43,376 nucleotides of DNA, from NCBI RefSeq assembly GCF_001632365.1, contig NW_024468514.1, positions 787,970 through 831,345 of the forward strand. Direction: 5' to 3'. This document shows, piece after piece, positions 20,577 through 31,662 of the stretch. Origin of the DNA: Laetiporus sulphureus 93-53. Lineage: Eukaryota; Basidiomycota; Agaricomycetes; Polyporales; Laetiporaceae. Within the stretch, counting starts at the first letter, position 1; each line of letters starts with the position of its first letter. The position numbers and the translations under genes were made by a program. The notes beneath the pieces were generated by a model. The model saw only the letters and a program-made list of their open reading frames with translations, ran no database searches and had not been told where the DNA came from.

Positions 20577-22187
20577 ATGGGTTTTGAAAACGAGGATTGT
20601 GCCGGAAGTCCTGACTCAGCATCACGCAAAGTATGCTATGTTGTCTCGAACGACCTGGTAAAGGTGTGCATGAAACCCTGAATGTGAAACCTTTACTGAT
20701 AAGCTTGGGCTGCAATAGTGTTCCTCACTGCTGCCTTCCAATCACCATCGCTCTTTTCTCGTGCACTCGCTAGCCAAAGCGTACGGGCTTTTCGATCCGT
20801 CCACGGATCGGAACAGAACCAAGTTACAAATCCTGCGACCTACTCCAGCGAACTACAAAGATCTTTCTGTATATCATAGCCGTGATTATTTGTCCGCTGT
20901 TCTTAATGAAGAGAACACTGAAGAAACATTCCGCGCATCCGGGCTCTCTAGAATGGATGACTCAGGGTATGGGCTTGAGCACGTAAGCACTGACACAACG
21001 GTTGCTCTTTTCCGTGAACTTCTTCTGGCGACAGGACTGTCCGCTCTTCACAGGGCTACCAGCATACGTCAAACTCGTAGCAGGGGCAACACTGACAGGT
21101 CAGACTTCAAGATATAGCTACTTAGATTTCAAGAAGCATATCTGACCGAGTCGTTAACCGCCAGCTGCAAAATCTCTCCAGAGTGGTGACGTGAACGTCG
21201 CCATATGCTGGGATGGAGGAAGGTGGCACCCAGTTTCTATCGAGTCGTTCACTTGTTGATGACTTTCTAAACAGACATCATGCGCGTAAATCTCAAGCAT
21301 CAGGCTTCTGCTACGTTGCCGACTGCATCCTCGCCATCCTTGCCCTCAAACGCACACAGGTTTTCTTCAGTCCAACACCCCGCAAGGCGCGAATCATGTA
21401 CCTCGACCTCGACCTTCATTTCTCCGATGCAGTATGCGAAGCATTTGTCTCCTCCGCAGATCATTCGGGTGCCCCTCAAGTTCTCACCCTCTCGGTTCAC
21501 CATACTTCCCCAGGATTCTTTCCTGTCTCTCATCTGGCATCGCTATCGGACCCCGCCTCCCCGGCATTTGATCCCTTCTCTCTGTCTCTTCCGCTCGCAG
21601 CAGGTGCTTCTGATGCCTCTTTTGCAAAAATTTGGCCTTCAGTTGAGCGCGTGAAAGATGCGTTCGAGCCCGACTTTGTGGTAGTGCAGTGCGGCATGGA
21701 CGGGCTTGCAGGCGATCCGAATGCCGTATGGAACTGGTCACTCGGATCTGCGAATGGCAGCGTAGGGTGGTGCCTCAAGCGCATTTGTAATGAATGGAAT
21801 TGCAAAACACTGCTTCTGGGTGGAGGTGGTGTCTATCATATTTAGCGGCATTGCTTTTATTGATCCATTGCCACAGGAGGTTACAACTCTGCCAACGTGG
21901 CACGGGCATGGACGTACTTAACATCTATCGCCGTAAGCGTAATTGTAGCTTTCTGTAAATGACTGCAATTGCTCACGACGAATACGTAGCTTGATCAATT
22001 CCTGTCTCTGGACTCTGATATACCAGACCATGCCGCCTTCCCCCTATATGCTCCCACATTCACGTTGGATGTCCCACCCGGAACCACTCCAGACAGGAAC
22101 ACAGATGAGTTCTTGGCAGAAATAGATGCACTATTCCGTCGCATCTCCGAGATTATACGCAACAGGATGGCCTCTGTACAATGTTGA
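20577..22187 (+). CDS. Class I histone deacetylase (HDAC8/Hos1-like), 7 exons, 425 aa
   Basis: Exons: 20577-20663, 20719-20982, 21035-21098, 21165-21222, 21275-21825, 21877-21932 and 21990-22187, exactly 426 codons with stop. Family landmarks in order: CSSLLPSNHHRSFLVHSLAKA (exon 2 start), YHSRDYL, YGLEHDCPLF across the second intron, WDGGRHH (tandem catalytic His, across intron 4), ASGFCYVADC, DLDLHFSD (zinc ligands Asp and His), QCGMDGLAGDP (zinc Asp) and LGGGGYNSANVARAW (catalytic Tyr, across intron 5). All active-site residues of zinc-dependent deacetylases are present, so it should remove acetyl groups from histones or other proteins. HFSD replaces the usual HHGD. It is convergent with SIN1 (154 bp between stops). 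The LTR element has replaced its upstream region. Confidence 0.93.
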
Positions 22188-22341
22188 TAATATCCAATTT
22201 CTTGGCCGAGTCGCGGCAATTGCTTGATCAGCATGTACCTTGCGGTACGTGGGATTGAGTCCTACACATACAGCTATGTTACATATGTCCAAAGATGTCA
22301 ACCAAGCTCCCGAGGGGTCAGGTATCTAGAACGAAAAGAAA

Positions 22342-25300
22342 TCAAGCTCCATGTCTACTTCTACGAGACTGCTTAATTGTCCCCGGCCGCTCCATTGCCG
22401 TCTTCAGGCTACGTATCGTCTGCACAATTTCAGCTTGAACAGCGTGAGCCTGCGGTAGGATGTGACGGGAGCAAAGGGTATGAGACTTACTAGCAATCTT
22501 CGGGCTCTCTGCTTCAAAGTCATATCGCTTGTTCCGCGCGGCATTGCTATGCACCACCAGCTTGAACGTCGAGCTGTTCTTACTGGACAGCTGACAGGCA
22601 ACGACGCTCTTCAGATGATAAGATGATGTCTTGCCACCGTCGAAGACGTGTTTTGCCTTGTTCGATTGCGGAATGATCTGCGGCAAACAGTCGTCAGCGC
22701 CTAGACATAAACGTGAAAGCGGAACAGGGGGGGACGAACGTGGATGTAGCCTCCATCAATTGCCAGGAGACGTGCACTCCTGGTGACCAGCATAGGCACC
22801 TTACGATAAACTGTATATTTCTGTACGATTTATGAAGATCATAGTAACTCAAATGCACCAAAAGGATCATACCCTGTATGCATTCGTGTAATCGAAAATG
22901 GAGCTGAAGACGGGCTCAAGCGCCTCGGAGTTTCGCTTGATGATGGATGCTGTATGGTCAGACGAATTAATTTCCATATCACGCTCAAAGATGATCAACA
23001 CGTACCATTTGGATCTGTCGTCCTGCCGGCATTATGGCTAATCTCGACTCCGTAGGTTTGCAGCATGTTCTTTTTCATAAGGATCAGATCCCGCTTGCCC
23101 TGCAGACTCTTCACGGTACGATCGAGTGGTATGTACACCTTCGCTGTACCCAGGTCAAGCACCAGCGCGTAGTCCTTCGAATTGTTCAGCTTGCGCTTCT
23201 GACAAGCTGCTTCGAGCACTTCTGCCATGTACATGCCGCCCGAGCTTAGTAAATGTGATCACACATCAGTATTTTTCGGCATGCTAGAATGACTTAAGTC
23301 AACACGCACGCTTGGATAGTCGTAGAGACGTGGCCTGCATCAGCTGTATCTGCGATCCGTATGCGCAGGAACTGTGGGGGACCGTGACTTGAGGACGGCC
23401 CCAGCGAACTTGGGAACATCCCAACAGACGAAGCGAGAGAGCTTAGCCCTGCGCTTGTCCCGGCGAATGAATCGACAGGCGGAACAAGGGTAGTGTTCAC
23501 GCCTGCTACGTTCAAGAATCCCGTCGACTTCTTCTTGACAACAATGCGAGACGGGCGCCGCTGGATCTTGGACTCCAGAGTCTTGTTCTGTTGAACTGAA
23601 AAAAGTCCGATTAGATACTACATGTAAGGCAGAAGAGAGCTCTTTACTTTGCGCCGGCGTCGCTGCAAGGACAGCGTAGGCATCGAAGTTGAACTTTGAA
23701 ATCTTCCCCGTCCTGTCCGGAGCTAGGGGATGCGATGAACGACCATGCCCAATAGTATGGCCGATTCACTCACGAGGGAAATCTTCATCCACTTCCCCAT
23801 CGTCCTCAGCAATCCGCAGGATCCAGCCGACCGCAGAGCATCTCGTCTCCCATGCCGAATCTTCCTCGCCCTTCAGGCCCTCGTCGATCTTCGGCAGCCA
23901 TCCCTCCTCCCAATACGTCCACAAAGCGAAACCAAGCACCTCCTCCACCGTCGCATCCTTTCGTATCTTGAGCTCCAGTGGATGACCCGCTGGCTCGGCA
24001 GTATGCGGAAAGTATACAAGCACCGTGACACTATCTCCATCTGATCGTGCCGAAATGGCACTGTACAGCTCCGTGAACGGGTTGGACGAGGACGAATTTG
24101 CTGTCGCCGCGAGCAACGCCGTGAGTGCGGACTTGGCTGGGACTATTGGACCGACAGGACGCCTCGCGAAGAGGTCGCCATCCACGGCGGAGGGCGGGCT
24201 CCTCGGAATCGTTGGCGTGAGAGGTGTTGGGCGTGCCTGCTTGGGCCTCGCAGCGCTTATATGCGCCTTCGGAGCGGGCACTACCATGTCAAAGCCGAGG
24301 TCAATGGGCGCTGATTCCTCAGGGCGAGTAGGGAGGTCATCGACGTGCCGCTCGTCGCTATTTCGTGTCTCGCGGACGGGGCTAAGTCGCATACCCCTGG
24401 GCGCATCGGCACTGCTGCTGCCCGTGGGTGGCACGGAAGAGCTCGCCATGAAAGATCCGGAGGCAGCAGAGGTGAGCATCCCGGAGGGCGTATCTGAGAG
24501 AAGAGATACCCCGGACTCGTCGGAGTGCATACCCAGACCGCTCATCCCGCGACTCGCGGCAAAGTCTCTTTATAGGCGTGAGTTTCAGATGAGTGGCAGT
24601 GAGAAGGACGTACGGCTCAAAATCATCTGCGTCTATCTCAATGCCATCGTCCGCGCCCTCGATGAGATCGAACTCCTCATCCTCCTCGTCCGGCATTTCA
24701 GACTCGTCTTCGTCGCCTTCCAACCCTGATTCGGATTCCGAAGACGATAGTTCAGCGTTCAGATTCGCAGATACGTTGGCTTTCGCGGCGAGTTCTGGGT
24801 GCGCGCGCGCGAGCATGCGCAGCTTCCGCCTTGCCTCCATCTCTTCAGCTCCCTTGAACTTCGGATGAAACTCCGGCGAGATTGGTTTCATTTGCTCTGT
24901 TTCTCTGTGCACAGGTGCGACATTGCCGACCGAGGACCTACCATTGATGATAGCATTCTTATCGGGAGACTTCAGTGTGCCAGTGGGTGCGGTGGGTGCG
25001 GAAGCAGGTGCCGTTGGTGCAGTAACAGCGGGGAGCTCCTCTACTCCGTGCTTCTCTTCTGCAACAATGGTTGTTGTTGCCTCCCCTTCAGAGCGCAACG
25101 AATAGCGGATGGACGGCCTGGACACCGAGCCACGCTTGCCAGAAACACGCATTCCCATCCCACCGACTCGGGACGGGCCCATGATCGTTGTGGTGTACTT
25201 TAGTCCGGTCGCTCCAGGAAAGCCTGATTGGCCATTAATACGCGCGCGTGAGCCTCCAGCCTCGTCATCATCTGGTGTCGGGCTAGAGGGCATGGCGAGC

Positions 25301-25523
25301 TCGGGCCATTTGTCGATGTCGGCGAGGCCGGACGCGAAGACATAGGGATTCGCGTCATAGTTAGGGTCGAGAGATATGAGCCGCGGGCCGTATGGATCTT
25401 CGACATTGCGGAGGTAGTTCAAACGCAGGCTATGGATAAGGTAGCTATTCCGAGTGGAGGGGTCGGAATTCGTTTGTAAAGAAGAGACAGGTCCACGTAC
25501 TCTGGGTCACTGATGAGCGACAT
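22342..25523 (-). CDS. SIN1: SIN1/AVO1 subunit of TORC2, 10 exons, 894 aa
   Basis: Exons (minus): 25523-25501, 25444-24614, 24567-23774, 23722-23648, 23595-23310, 23244-23006, 22949-22873, 22820-22740, 22677-22491 and 22433-22342; 895 codons with stop. The first exon is 23 nt and encodes MSLISDP; splicing gives MSLISDPDYLIHSLRLNYL, the conserved Sin1 N-terminus. The acidic/Ser-rich middle precedes the CRIM domain (about 440-550; EVLGFALWTYWEEGWLPKID), the substrate-recruiting part. A Ras-binding-like domain follows (about 645-745) and then a PH domain (about 776-890; YTVYRKVPMLVTRSARLLAI, IDGGYIHIIPQ, KTSSYHLKSVVAC, KRYDFEAESPKIA). It should act at the plasma membrane with Tor2 to direct phosphorylation of AGC kinases. 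It is convergent with HDAC and upstream of the MATE gene's end. Confidence 0.93.
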
Positions 25524-25953
25524 CGTGCAGACACTCCTGTGCGATCTTAGACGTTGTCCTTTCCTTTCGCTTCAAGGGCAAAGTGCAAACAGCCCAGAAT
25601 ACTGTACTGCACTAGTCAAACAATCGATCAGATGATTCGACGAGCTCAAGCTGAGAGGTGGACTCCTGCTGTAGTCCAATAGTCCAATTCTCAGAATGAG
25701 CAAAATGAGTGTGTCTGAACGTTGTCAAGTCCGGAGAGCGATGGATATGAAGGCAGTAACAGAAGCAAGAGAGCGCAAAGCGCAACGTGCTAGTTACTAC
25801 CTTCAGCCACCTCGGACCCTCAAAGCGTCCCGTCTAATATTCTAATGAAATATTCACCACCTGGTGACTGCCTACAGAAACATCCACACCTGCCTCGACT
25901 GCTTAATCACACCGGATGATGATGTCCGGAGAACCTCCCTCTCCAAAAAATAC
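25524..25953. promoter_or_regulatory. SIN1 upstream region and MATE 3' flank
   Basis: 430 bp between the SIN1 start and the MATE stop, both on the minus strand. It should contain the SIN1 promoter and the MATE 3' end. I see no distinct motif. Confidence 0.5.
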
Positions 25954-28604
25954 TTAACTCTGCCCCTCCACATCGCCCTGAACATGCTTCCCGCGATCCC
26001 GATCAATCGCGAGACGCTGTCTCACCTTCTCCACCTCCCTCTCCCAGTCGGTGCGCACACATATCCACACGCCGATCGCGGCGCAGTACACAAGTGAAAC
26101 CGTCAGCCCGATCCACAACCCATACAGTTGCATTCCTCTCCAGAACGTCAGCCAGAGGCCAAACGGGATGCCTGGATCAGTGAAGAATGTCAGCAACGCT
26201 TATAGCCTGGGAAGATGGAGAGACATACCGATTACATAGTAGGCGGTCAGATTCAGTAGGGCACCGGTGAACTAGGTAAATCACTCAGACATGACCTGAT
26301 GAAGTGACGATGCGCTCTACCTGTTTTCCAATCGCTCGCAAGATGCCTCCTGTGACACCTCCGAGACCATCGAAGACTTGAAAGAGCGCGACGAGCGGTA
26401 GAATAGATGCTACGAGCACAACAACCTCTGCGCACAGCCATCGTTCACAAAGGACTGATGGTCTCCGTAAGGGGTACATACCTGGGTCGTCGTTGAACAA
26501 ATGCGCCCAAGACTTCCTAAAGACCATGAACATCGTGCTGCATCGCGTTCTCATCATTTTCAAAGCACGGGGGACAGTTGGAGCTGAATTCGCACCTCCA
26601 AATCAAGCTGATTGCCAAAGACATTAGAATGGACACATTTGCGGCGACACCTGCACGCTTAGCCTTCTCTTCTCCGAGCAGGTTACCTATCCTGTGATAC
26701 ATCATCCGAGAGATGAATGCCTCAGAACGCTTGGATGAAGATATGCGCATACCTGACAGAGGTGGCGACGCTAAGAGCGAATGGTGCCTGGTAAGTTGTT
26801 GAGGCTGATACCAGCAATACCGACTGAGTGGCAAGGGCGATGGGGCCGAGCCTGACGAGGAGAAATATTACAAGGTAGACAAGCGGATGCCGTGAGTGAC
26901 AAGACATACATGCTGGCCGCGACTGAAAAGAAGTGGGCAAGTTCAGAGCCGATATGAAATATATTTAGAAAACACTCACGACTAACAAGCTCCCAAGACC
27001 ACCATTCGGATGCCGTTTGACCTGCAAACGCACACTGTATTCAACGACATACAACAAACTTTACAAAATAAATTACATACCAACACTAGCCAGCCCTAGA
27101 TGGACCAGTACACCCAAGCTGGTGAAGCATCGACGAGAAAGCGGGTACCACGCCGTCTTGGGGACGAAAAAGATGCCGTACACAATGGACGCGAGAGAAA
27201 TGAGATTGAAGGAAACGGCAGTCGCAATGGGTGCGCCGATGAACCCGAGACCGAAGGGCTTAGGACCCCAGACTGAAGAGGTGAACGAACATGTAAGCAG
27301 TCCTGCCTTGTCTGTACAACAATCAAATAGGGAAGGGCGTACCAAGGAGATAGTTAAGAAGGGCATTTATGGGCGCAACAACAAGGATGATGTGGGTGGG
27401 TACTGTGAAATGTCCTTGAGAACTATCTCGTTAGCAAGCTGTTTGAATGTTTCGTTACTCATGAATTACGACTACCTACCCTGCGACTGGAAATACCGCC
27501 TTAAAGGCAGTAAGCGGATGATCAGATGTTGAGCTCTCAGCACGCACCTAGAAATGGCGTTGAAGGTATATGCAGGAAGACCAATTATCAGGCATCTCAG
27601 ATAGAGTGCAGCTAGGTGGGCTACCTCGGGATCTTGCTTGAGGAAGAGGAGAATCGTCTCGGCGCTGAACCAAATGAAAATGATAGGCTAAAATCCCTTG
27701 TTCTTAGTTAACGTCTGCGCCTTTACGCAAATGATGCTCACAACAAGAACAGCAGCCATCACAACCGCTAGGGTGGCATAAGCATCAAAGGTTGCGTGAT
27801 GATTAGTACGACGACTCAACTTACCCATCCGCTGTGACCATAGACCAACGAGCTGAGGCTGAGACGACGTCCACGCACTGGGCAGCATGGTGTCAAGCGT
27901 ACTCGTGAAACCTTGCACGATGCTCAGACCTGTCACACTCGCCGTCATCGAGCCTAATGTCGATGCGGCGAGCGCGGTCGTGGATAGATGTCCAAGGGAC
28001 ACAACGGATGCTATCACCAGAGAATACTCCAGAACATGCGTCCTGTATAACAGAGCCGATGAGCTGTTGCCACAAGATATGATACGCTGATAGCGTACCC
28101 GAATACTGGCAATGTATACTTCATGAGTATGCCTAACTCCTCACGATACATGCCAAGCGGATGTTCCCTCGACTCGAGCTCATCATCCTCTCTATCTACC
28201 TCCTCTTCTATTCTGGGTACGAGCGGCGCCAGCAGCGGTGTATTCTCCATTGCCTCGAGGTCCGCAGGGCCTGAGCGATAGCCAGACTTATCTGGCAACG
28301 GGCCTGTCGTCGGCTGGAAGGGCGCAATATACGAGGTCGGGAAACTGCTGCGTCGAGAGGTCCGTGAGCCCGGGCGAGGGATGGCGAGCGTACGTCGTGT
28401 GCGGGACGTCGAGCCCTCTTCTTCTGACTCGCTGAAGAGCTCCTCGGGCTCGACCTCGCTCGGAAGTTCAGGCTCTTGAATGCCCTGAGCGGCGGAATAG
28501 CGCGAGAGGAGGGCGTAGTCGGAGGGCAGGGAGGACGGCGTCGTCGCGTGCAGGTAGGTGTACGACATGGCGGGCGACGGGAGGCGGGAGAGAGTAAAGT
28601 GCAC
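25954..28604 (-). CDS. MATE family multidrug/toxin extrusion transporter, 15 exons, 620 aa
   Basis: Exons (minus): 28604-28099, 28042-27825, 27767-27727, 27687-27548, 27499-27480, 27414-27343, 27272-27081, 27021-26980, 26922-26910, 26851-26753, 26691-26596, 26537-26482, 26427-26321, 26271-26229 and 26171-25954; 621 codons with stop. After a hydrophilic N-terminus of about 165 residues, MATE blocks follow: GHLSTTALAASTLGSMTA, GFTSTLDTMLPSAW, GLGFIGAPIATAVSFN, GQTASEWWSWELV, QSVLLVSASTTYQAPFALSV, RIGNLLGEEKAKRA and QVFDGLGGVTGGILRAIGKQ. This indicates 12 membrane segments exchanging organic cations for H+ or Na+, at the plasma or vacuolar membrane. Exons of 20 and 13 nt are needed. A second in-frame ATG at 28568 (MSYTYL) is an alternative start. 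Confidence 0.93.
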
Positions 28605-28831
28605 GGTTGAAGAGCCAAGTGTAAGGTTCTATATAATGACGCACTGAACGCTTCTGATCGTCTGATGAATGCTTCCACGGATCAATGACTGGAAGGCTTC
28701 ACTAAAGCGGAGTTTCAATGGCCGTTACGTCGACTTCACGAGTGATTTGAAGATCTACTTATCGGAGTTTCAAAGAGTTGTAATCTCTGGATTACCTTTG
28801 ACTTTGCCTCGACTCGCCCACCCGAGAAGCT
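28605..28831. promoter_or_regulatory. Bidirectional promoter region between MATE and SAM50
   Basis: 227 bp separate the divergent start codons. Both promoters and 5' UTRs must lie here or overlap the neighbouring coding starts. I see no clear TATA box or repeated element. Confidence 0.6.
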
Positions 28832-30762
28832 ATGGCGGACTCCGAGCTGACTCCCCCTCCAGTCAAGCCGCCGCTATCGAACTCCTCCGCGCCGAGGCAC
28901 CAGGAACCGTCGCCCATCGACCTCGACAAACTGCGTAAATGGCAGGAGGAGCGCATCTCCCGCAAGCTGCGCGGCGAGTACGAAAGCGCCGTCCTCCAAC
29001 TCGCGGAAGTCGTGAGTATTTTCTGTGCGAGCCACGGGAACTTTGCGCGCTCTGACACAGCATATAGGTGAACAGTAACCTGTCCACGCCCCTTCGGATT
29101 GCCTCAGTTCGTGTCGACGGCGCAGTCAACACACGCAAGTCGTTCCTCGGCTCTCTCATCAAGCCAAGTCTCCCCACGAGCAACTCGCCATGGGTAGACA
29201 CACATTCGACACTGGCGGATGTCTTGCACACGACGCGGCGCATCGGTAGCCTATTGCAGGAGACGGACATTTTCCAGACCGTCGAGGCTAAACTTGAGCG
29301 CAGCCGGGACATCCTTGCCCAGCCGGGAGACGTGGACATCGTCTTCAAAACGCGTGAAAAGGGCAGGTTCTACCTGAACACCAGCACACAAGTCGGGAAT
29401 AACGAGGGCGGCGCGGTATGTCTTCGCATGCATGGCTAAACTGCCTCCTGACTGTACGGTCTACTTCAGAGCGCGACCTGCCGCATGCGAAACGCATTCG
29501 GCGGTGCAGAAACGTTCGAGGCCAACCTCGCATTCGCGACCAAGACACGCGTCTCGTTTCATGCAGACCTTTCCGTCCCACTCACGCGTACGCTCAAGAC
29601 TCGCGGCGAGGTATCGCTCTTTGGCCTCGAGAAGGACAACTCGAGCTACGCGAGCAGCTCCGAAGGTGTGCGCGGATTCCGAGCCATCGTCAGGGTGAGC
29701 TAGGTCAGCTTTTCTTCCCCCGTCGCGCGGCTGGCGAATGAATTCCTTCGGACTGTGTGTTTGCAGAATGGCACGCTCGTCGGTGGGATGCATGAATTCG
29801 CGTATGAGGCCGTTCTCAGGCACGTCGGGAACCTCCTTCCCTCTGCGTCTATCAGGTGCGTGTTCTACGTGGAAGGTCTGTCGCGCGTTCGTACCCTCAT
29901 ACTGGTGTCTACAGCATGCGCGAAGCGGCGGGGCAGAGCATCAAGTCTGCTGTGTTGCATTCATGGGTTCGCGACACGCGCGACGATAAGCTTCTCGGCA
30001 CGCGCGGTTCGTATCTCAAGTTCATCCAGGAACTTGCCGGTTTAGGCGGCGACGCTTCTTTCTACAAGTCAGAAGCGCACGCGCAGCTGTCGAGATCGCT
30101 GTTCCCAGGCACTGTCAGTATCGCACATCCGTTATCACCGGATACGCTGTTGGCTGACACATGCAATGTAACAGACAATCTCGTTCGCCGCACGCTCCGG
30201 ACTGCTTTGGGACATCGCACGCCCGGTGCCGTTTTCGGACAGGTTTCAGCTGGGTGGGCCAACGAGCCTGAGGATGTTCAGGGCGAATGGAATGGGACCG
30301 AGGGATGGACGTAAGCTGCAATGATTCTTGTGTGAGGAGGCGATCGCTGACGCAAATATGCATACATGTAACCCAGCCGATTCGCTTGGAGGAGATGTAT
30401 ACTGGGCGGCAGGTATCAGCCTGATTTCTGACATTCCCAGGAAGTCCCATTGGCCAGTCAAGCTGCACTCGTTCGTCAACGCCGGGCGGCTAACCGTGAT
30501 GGATAAAAGTACGTTCCTTCCGATCATCTCATCTCGTTTTACTCATTCCGTATACTCCTGATGCTGCTCTCCTACAGCAAAAACGGTCGCAGAGAACGTC
30601 TGGAGCCAGATTTCCAAGCCGTCAGTTTCTGCGGGAGTGGGCCTGGTGTACAAACTGGAGCCGGTGCGGGTGGAAGTCAACTTCGGGATGCCCCTGGTAG
30701 CAAGTCGAAGTGATGGGCTGAGAAAGGGGTTCCAAGTAGGCATAGGCCTGGATTTCTTATGA
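28832..30762 (+). CDS. SAM50: SAM50 (mitochondrial sorting and assembly machinery beta-barrel), 8 exons, 497 aa
   Basis: Exons: 28832-29011, 29068-29415, 29470-29694, 29767-29855, 29915-30113, 30175-30310, 30377-30508 and 30578-30762; 498 codons with stop, the usual Sam50 length. A Pro-rich N-terminus leads into a POTRA-like region (about 60-160: LRIASVRVDGAVNTRKSFL, TTRRIGSLLQETDIFQTVEA, DVDIVFKTREKGRFYLNTS). An Omp85-type 16-stranded barrel follows. The conserved barrel segments RNAFGGAETFEANLAF, FQLGGPTSLRMFRANGMGPR and SLGGDVYWAAGISL are present, and the C-terminal strand ends GFQVGIGLDFL. Sam50 inserts beta-barrel proteins such as Tom40 and porin into the mitochondrial outer membrane. 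It is divergent from the MATE gene and probably constitutively expressed. Confidence 0.94.
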
Positions 30763-31662
30763 GCCATTGCCGAGTTATCTGTTGCGTGCGTATCTCAATG
30801 ACGATGCGCGGCGTCCTTGTCTCTTTTGTTTCCGCTTGCTGCAAACCTGGGTGATTGACAAGATCAAGTGAGTCAGCCTTGTTGATTGCTGCTGTTTGCA
30901 TGATCACATCTATACCTGAGCAAAATTATCTCAATTATCTCTTGTTGAAGGTGGCTCTCGCGTGCGTGCTTGAATCTCGGATGCATAAATATACGATCGA
31001 CCGGACTTACAATCTTCACAGCGCTTCGCGGCATTAGGCACTATAAACAAGCACAAGATACGAGAGTTCATATCAAGCTCTGTGATTGTCGGACCTTCTT
31101 ACTTATCCGCGCCTTCGTCGGACAGACGACTTATCTCATCTATCGCTCTCGCGTATGAGCGATAAGGACAGCTACTCGAGTTCTTGTAGCGCTGCCATTC
31201 GTCGCAGACATTGGTGAACACGCTGGGGTCGAACTCCCTCCGTCTGCAGAGATCGGACTAGACAATCCTATTGACATTTTTGGCCACCATTCACAGCTCT
31301 TCAAACGCGGAACTACACGTGACCGCATTTTCGGGTACTTGCAGGCGTCAACGCGAGTGTTAGCCCATCTGTAAGTCCCTGCTTTGTGCAGTTGCCGAGA
31401 AAGCACACTCTCAGCCAAGGTCCTTGTGTGTTGACCTGGCTCATACAATCGTGGCACGGCGATCAGATGTGTCGGCGGAGCGGCGCTGGCGCATGTATCC
31501 CAGGAACAGTACGCTTATCGCTGCTTCCTCACTGCTTCCTTCTGATAGCAGTGTTCAGCGCTCTGCATTTAAGCTCGATGTGAATGGAACATATGCTAGT
31601 AGGACGCCCCGAGCTCCCTGCCGGTCCTGCTCTGTCTGCCTCCTCCTCTGACCCTCGCGACA
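30763..31662. other. Intergenic region between SAM50 and OPT with an orphan coding-like stretch
   Basis: No supported gene. A frame without ATG is open from 31159 to about 31373 (part reads LDNPIDIFGHHSQLFKRGTT) and ends at a good donor, GTAAGTCC. It looks protein-like but I recognise no family. The rest should hold the OPT promoter. Confidence 0.45.

Noticed and set aside
21213..21845. The 210-codon HDAC frame as a complete, truncated deacetylase
   Set aside because: Its first part is intron and its stop lies inside an intron. Splicing restores WDGGRHH and LGGGGYN, so the gene is full-length rather than truncated.
23766..25203. Long plus-strand frames opposite SIN1 (for example 24025-24729)
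   Set aside because: They are antisense shadows of the Ser/Ala-rich SIN1 coding sequence and show no family features.
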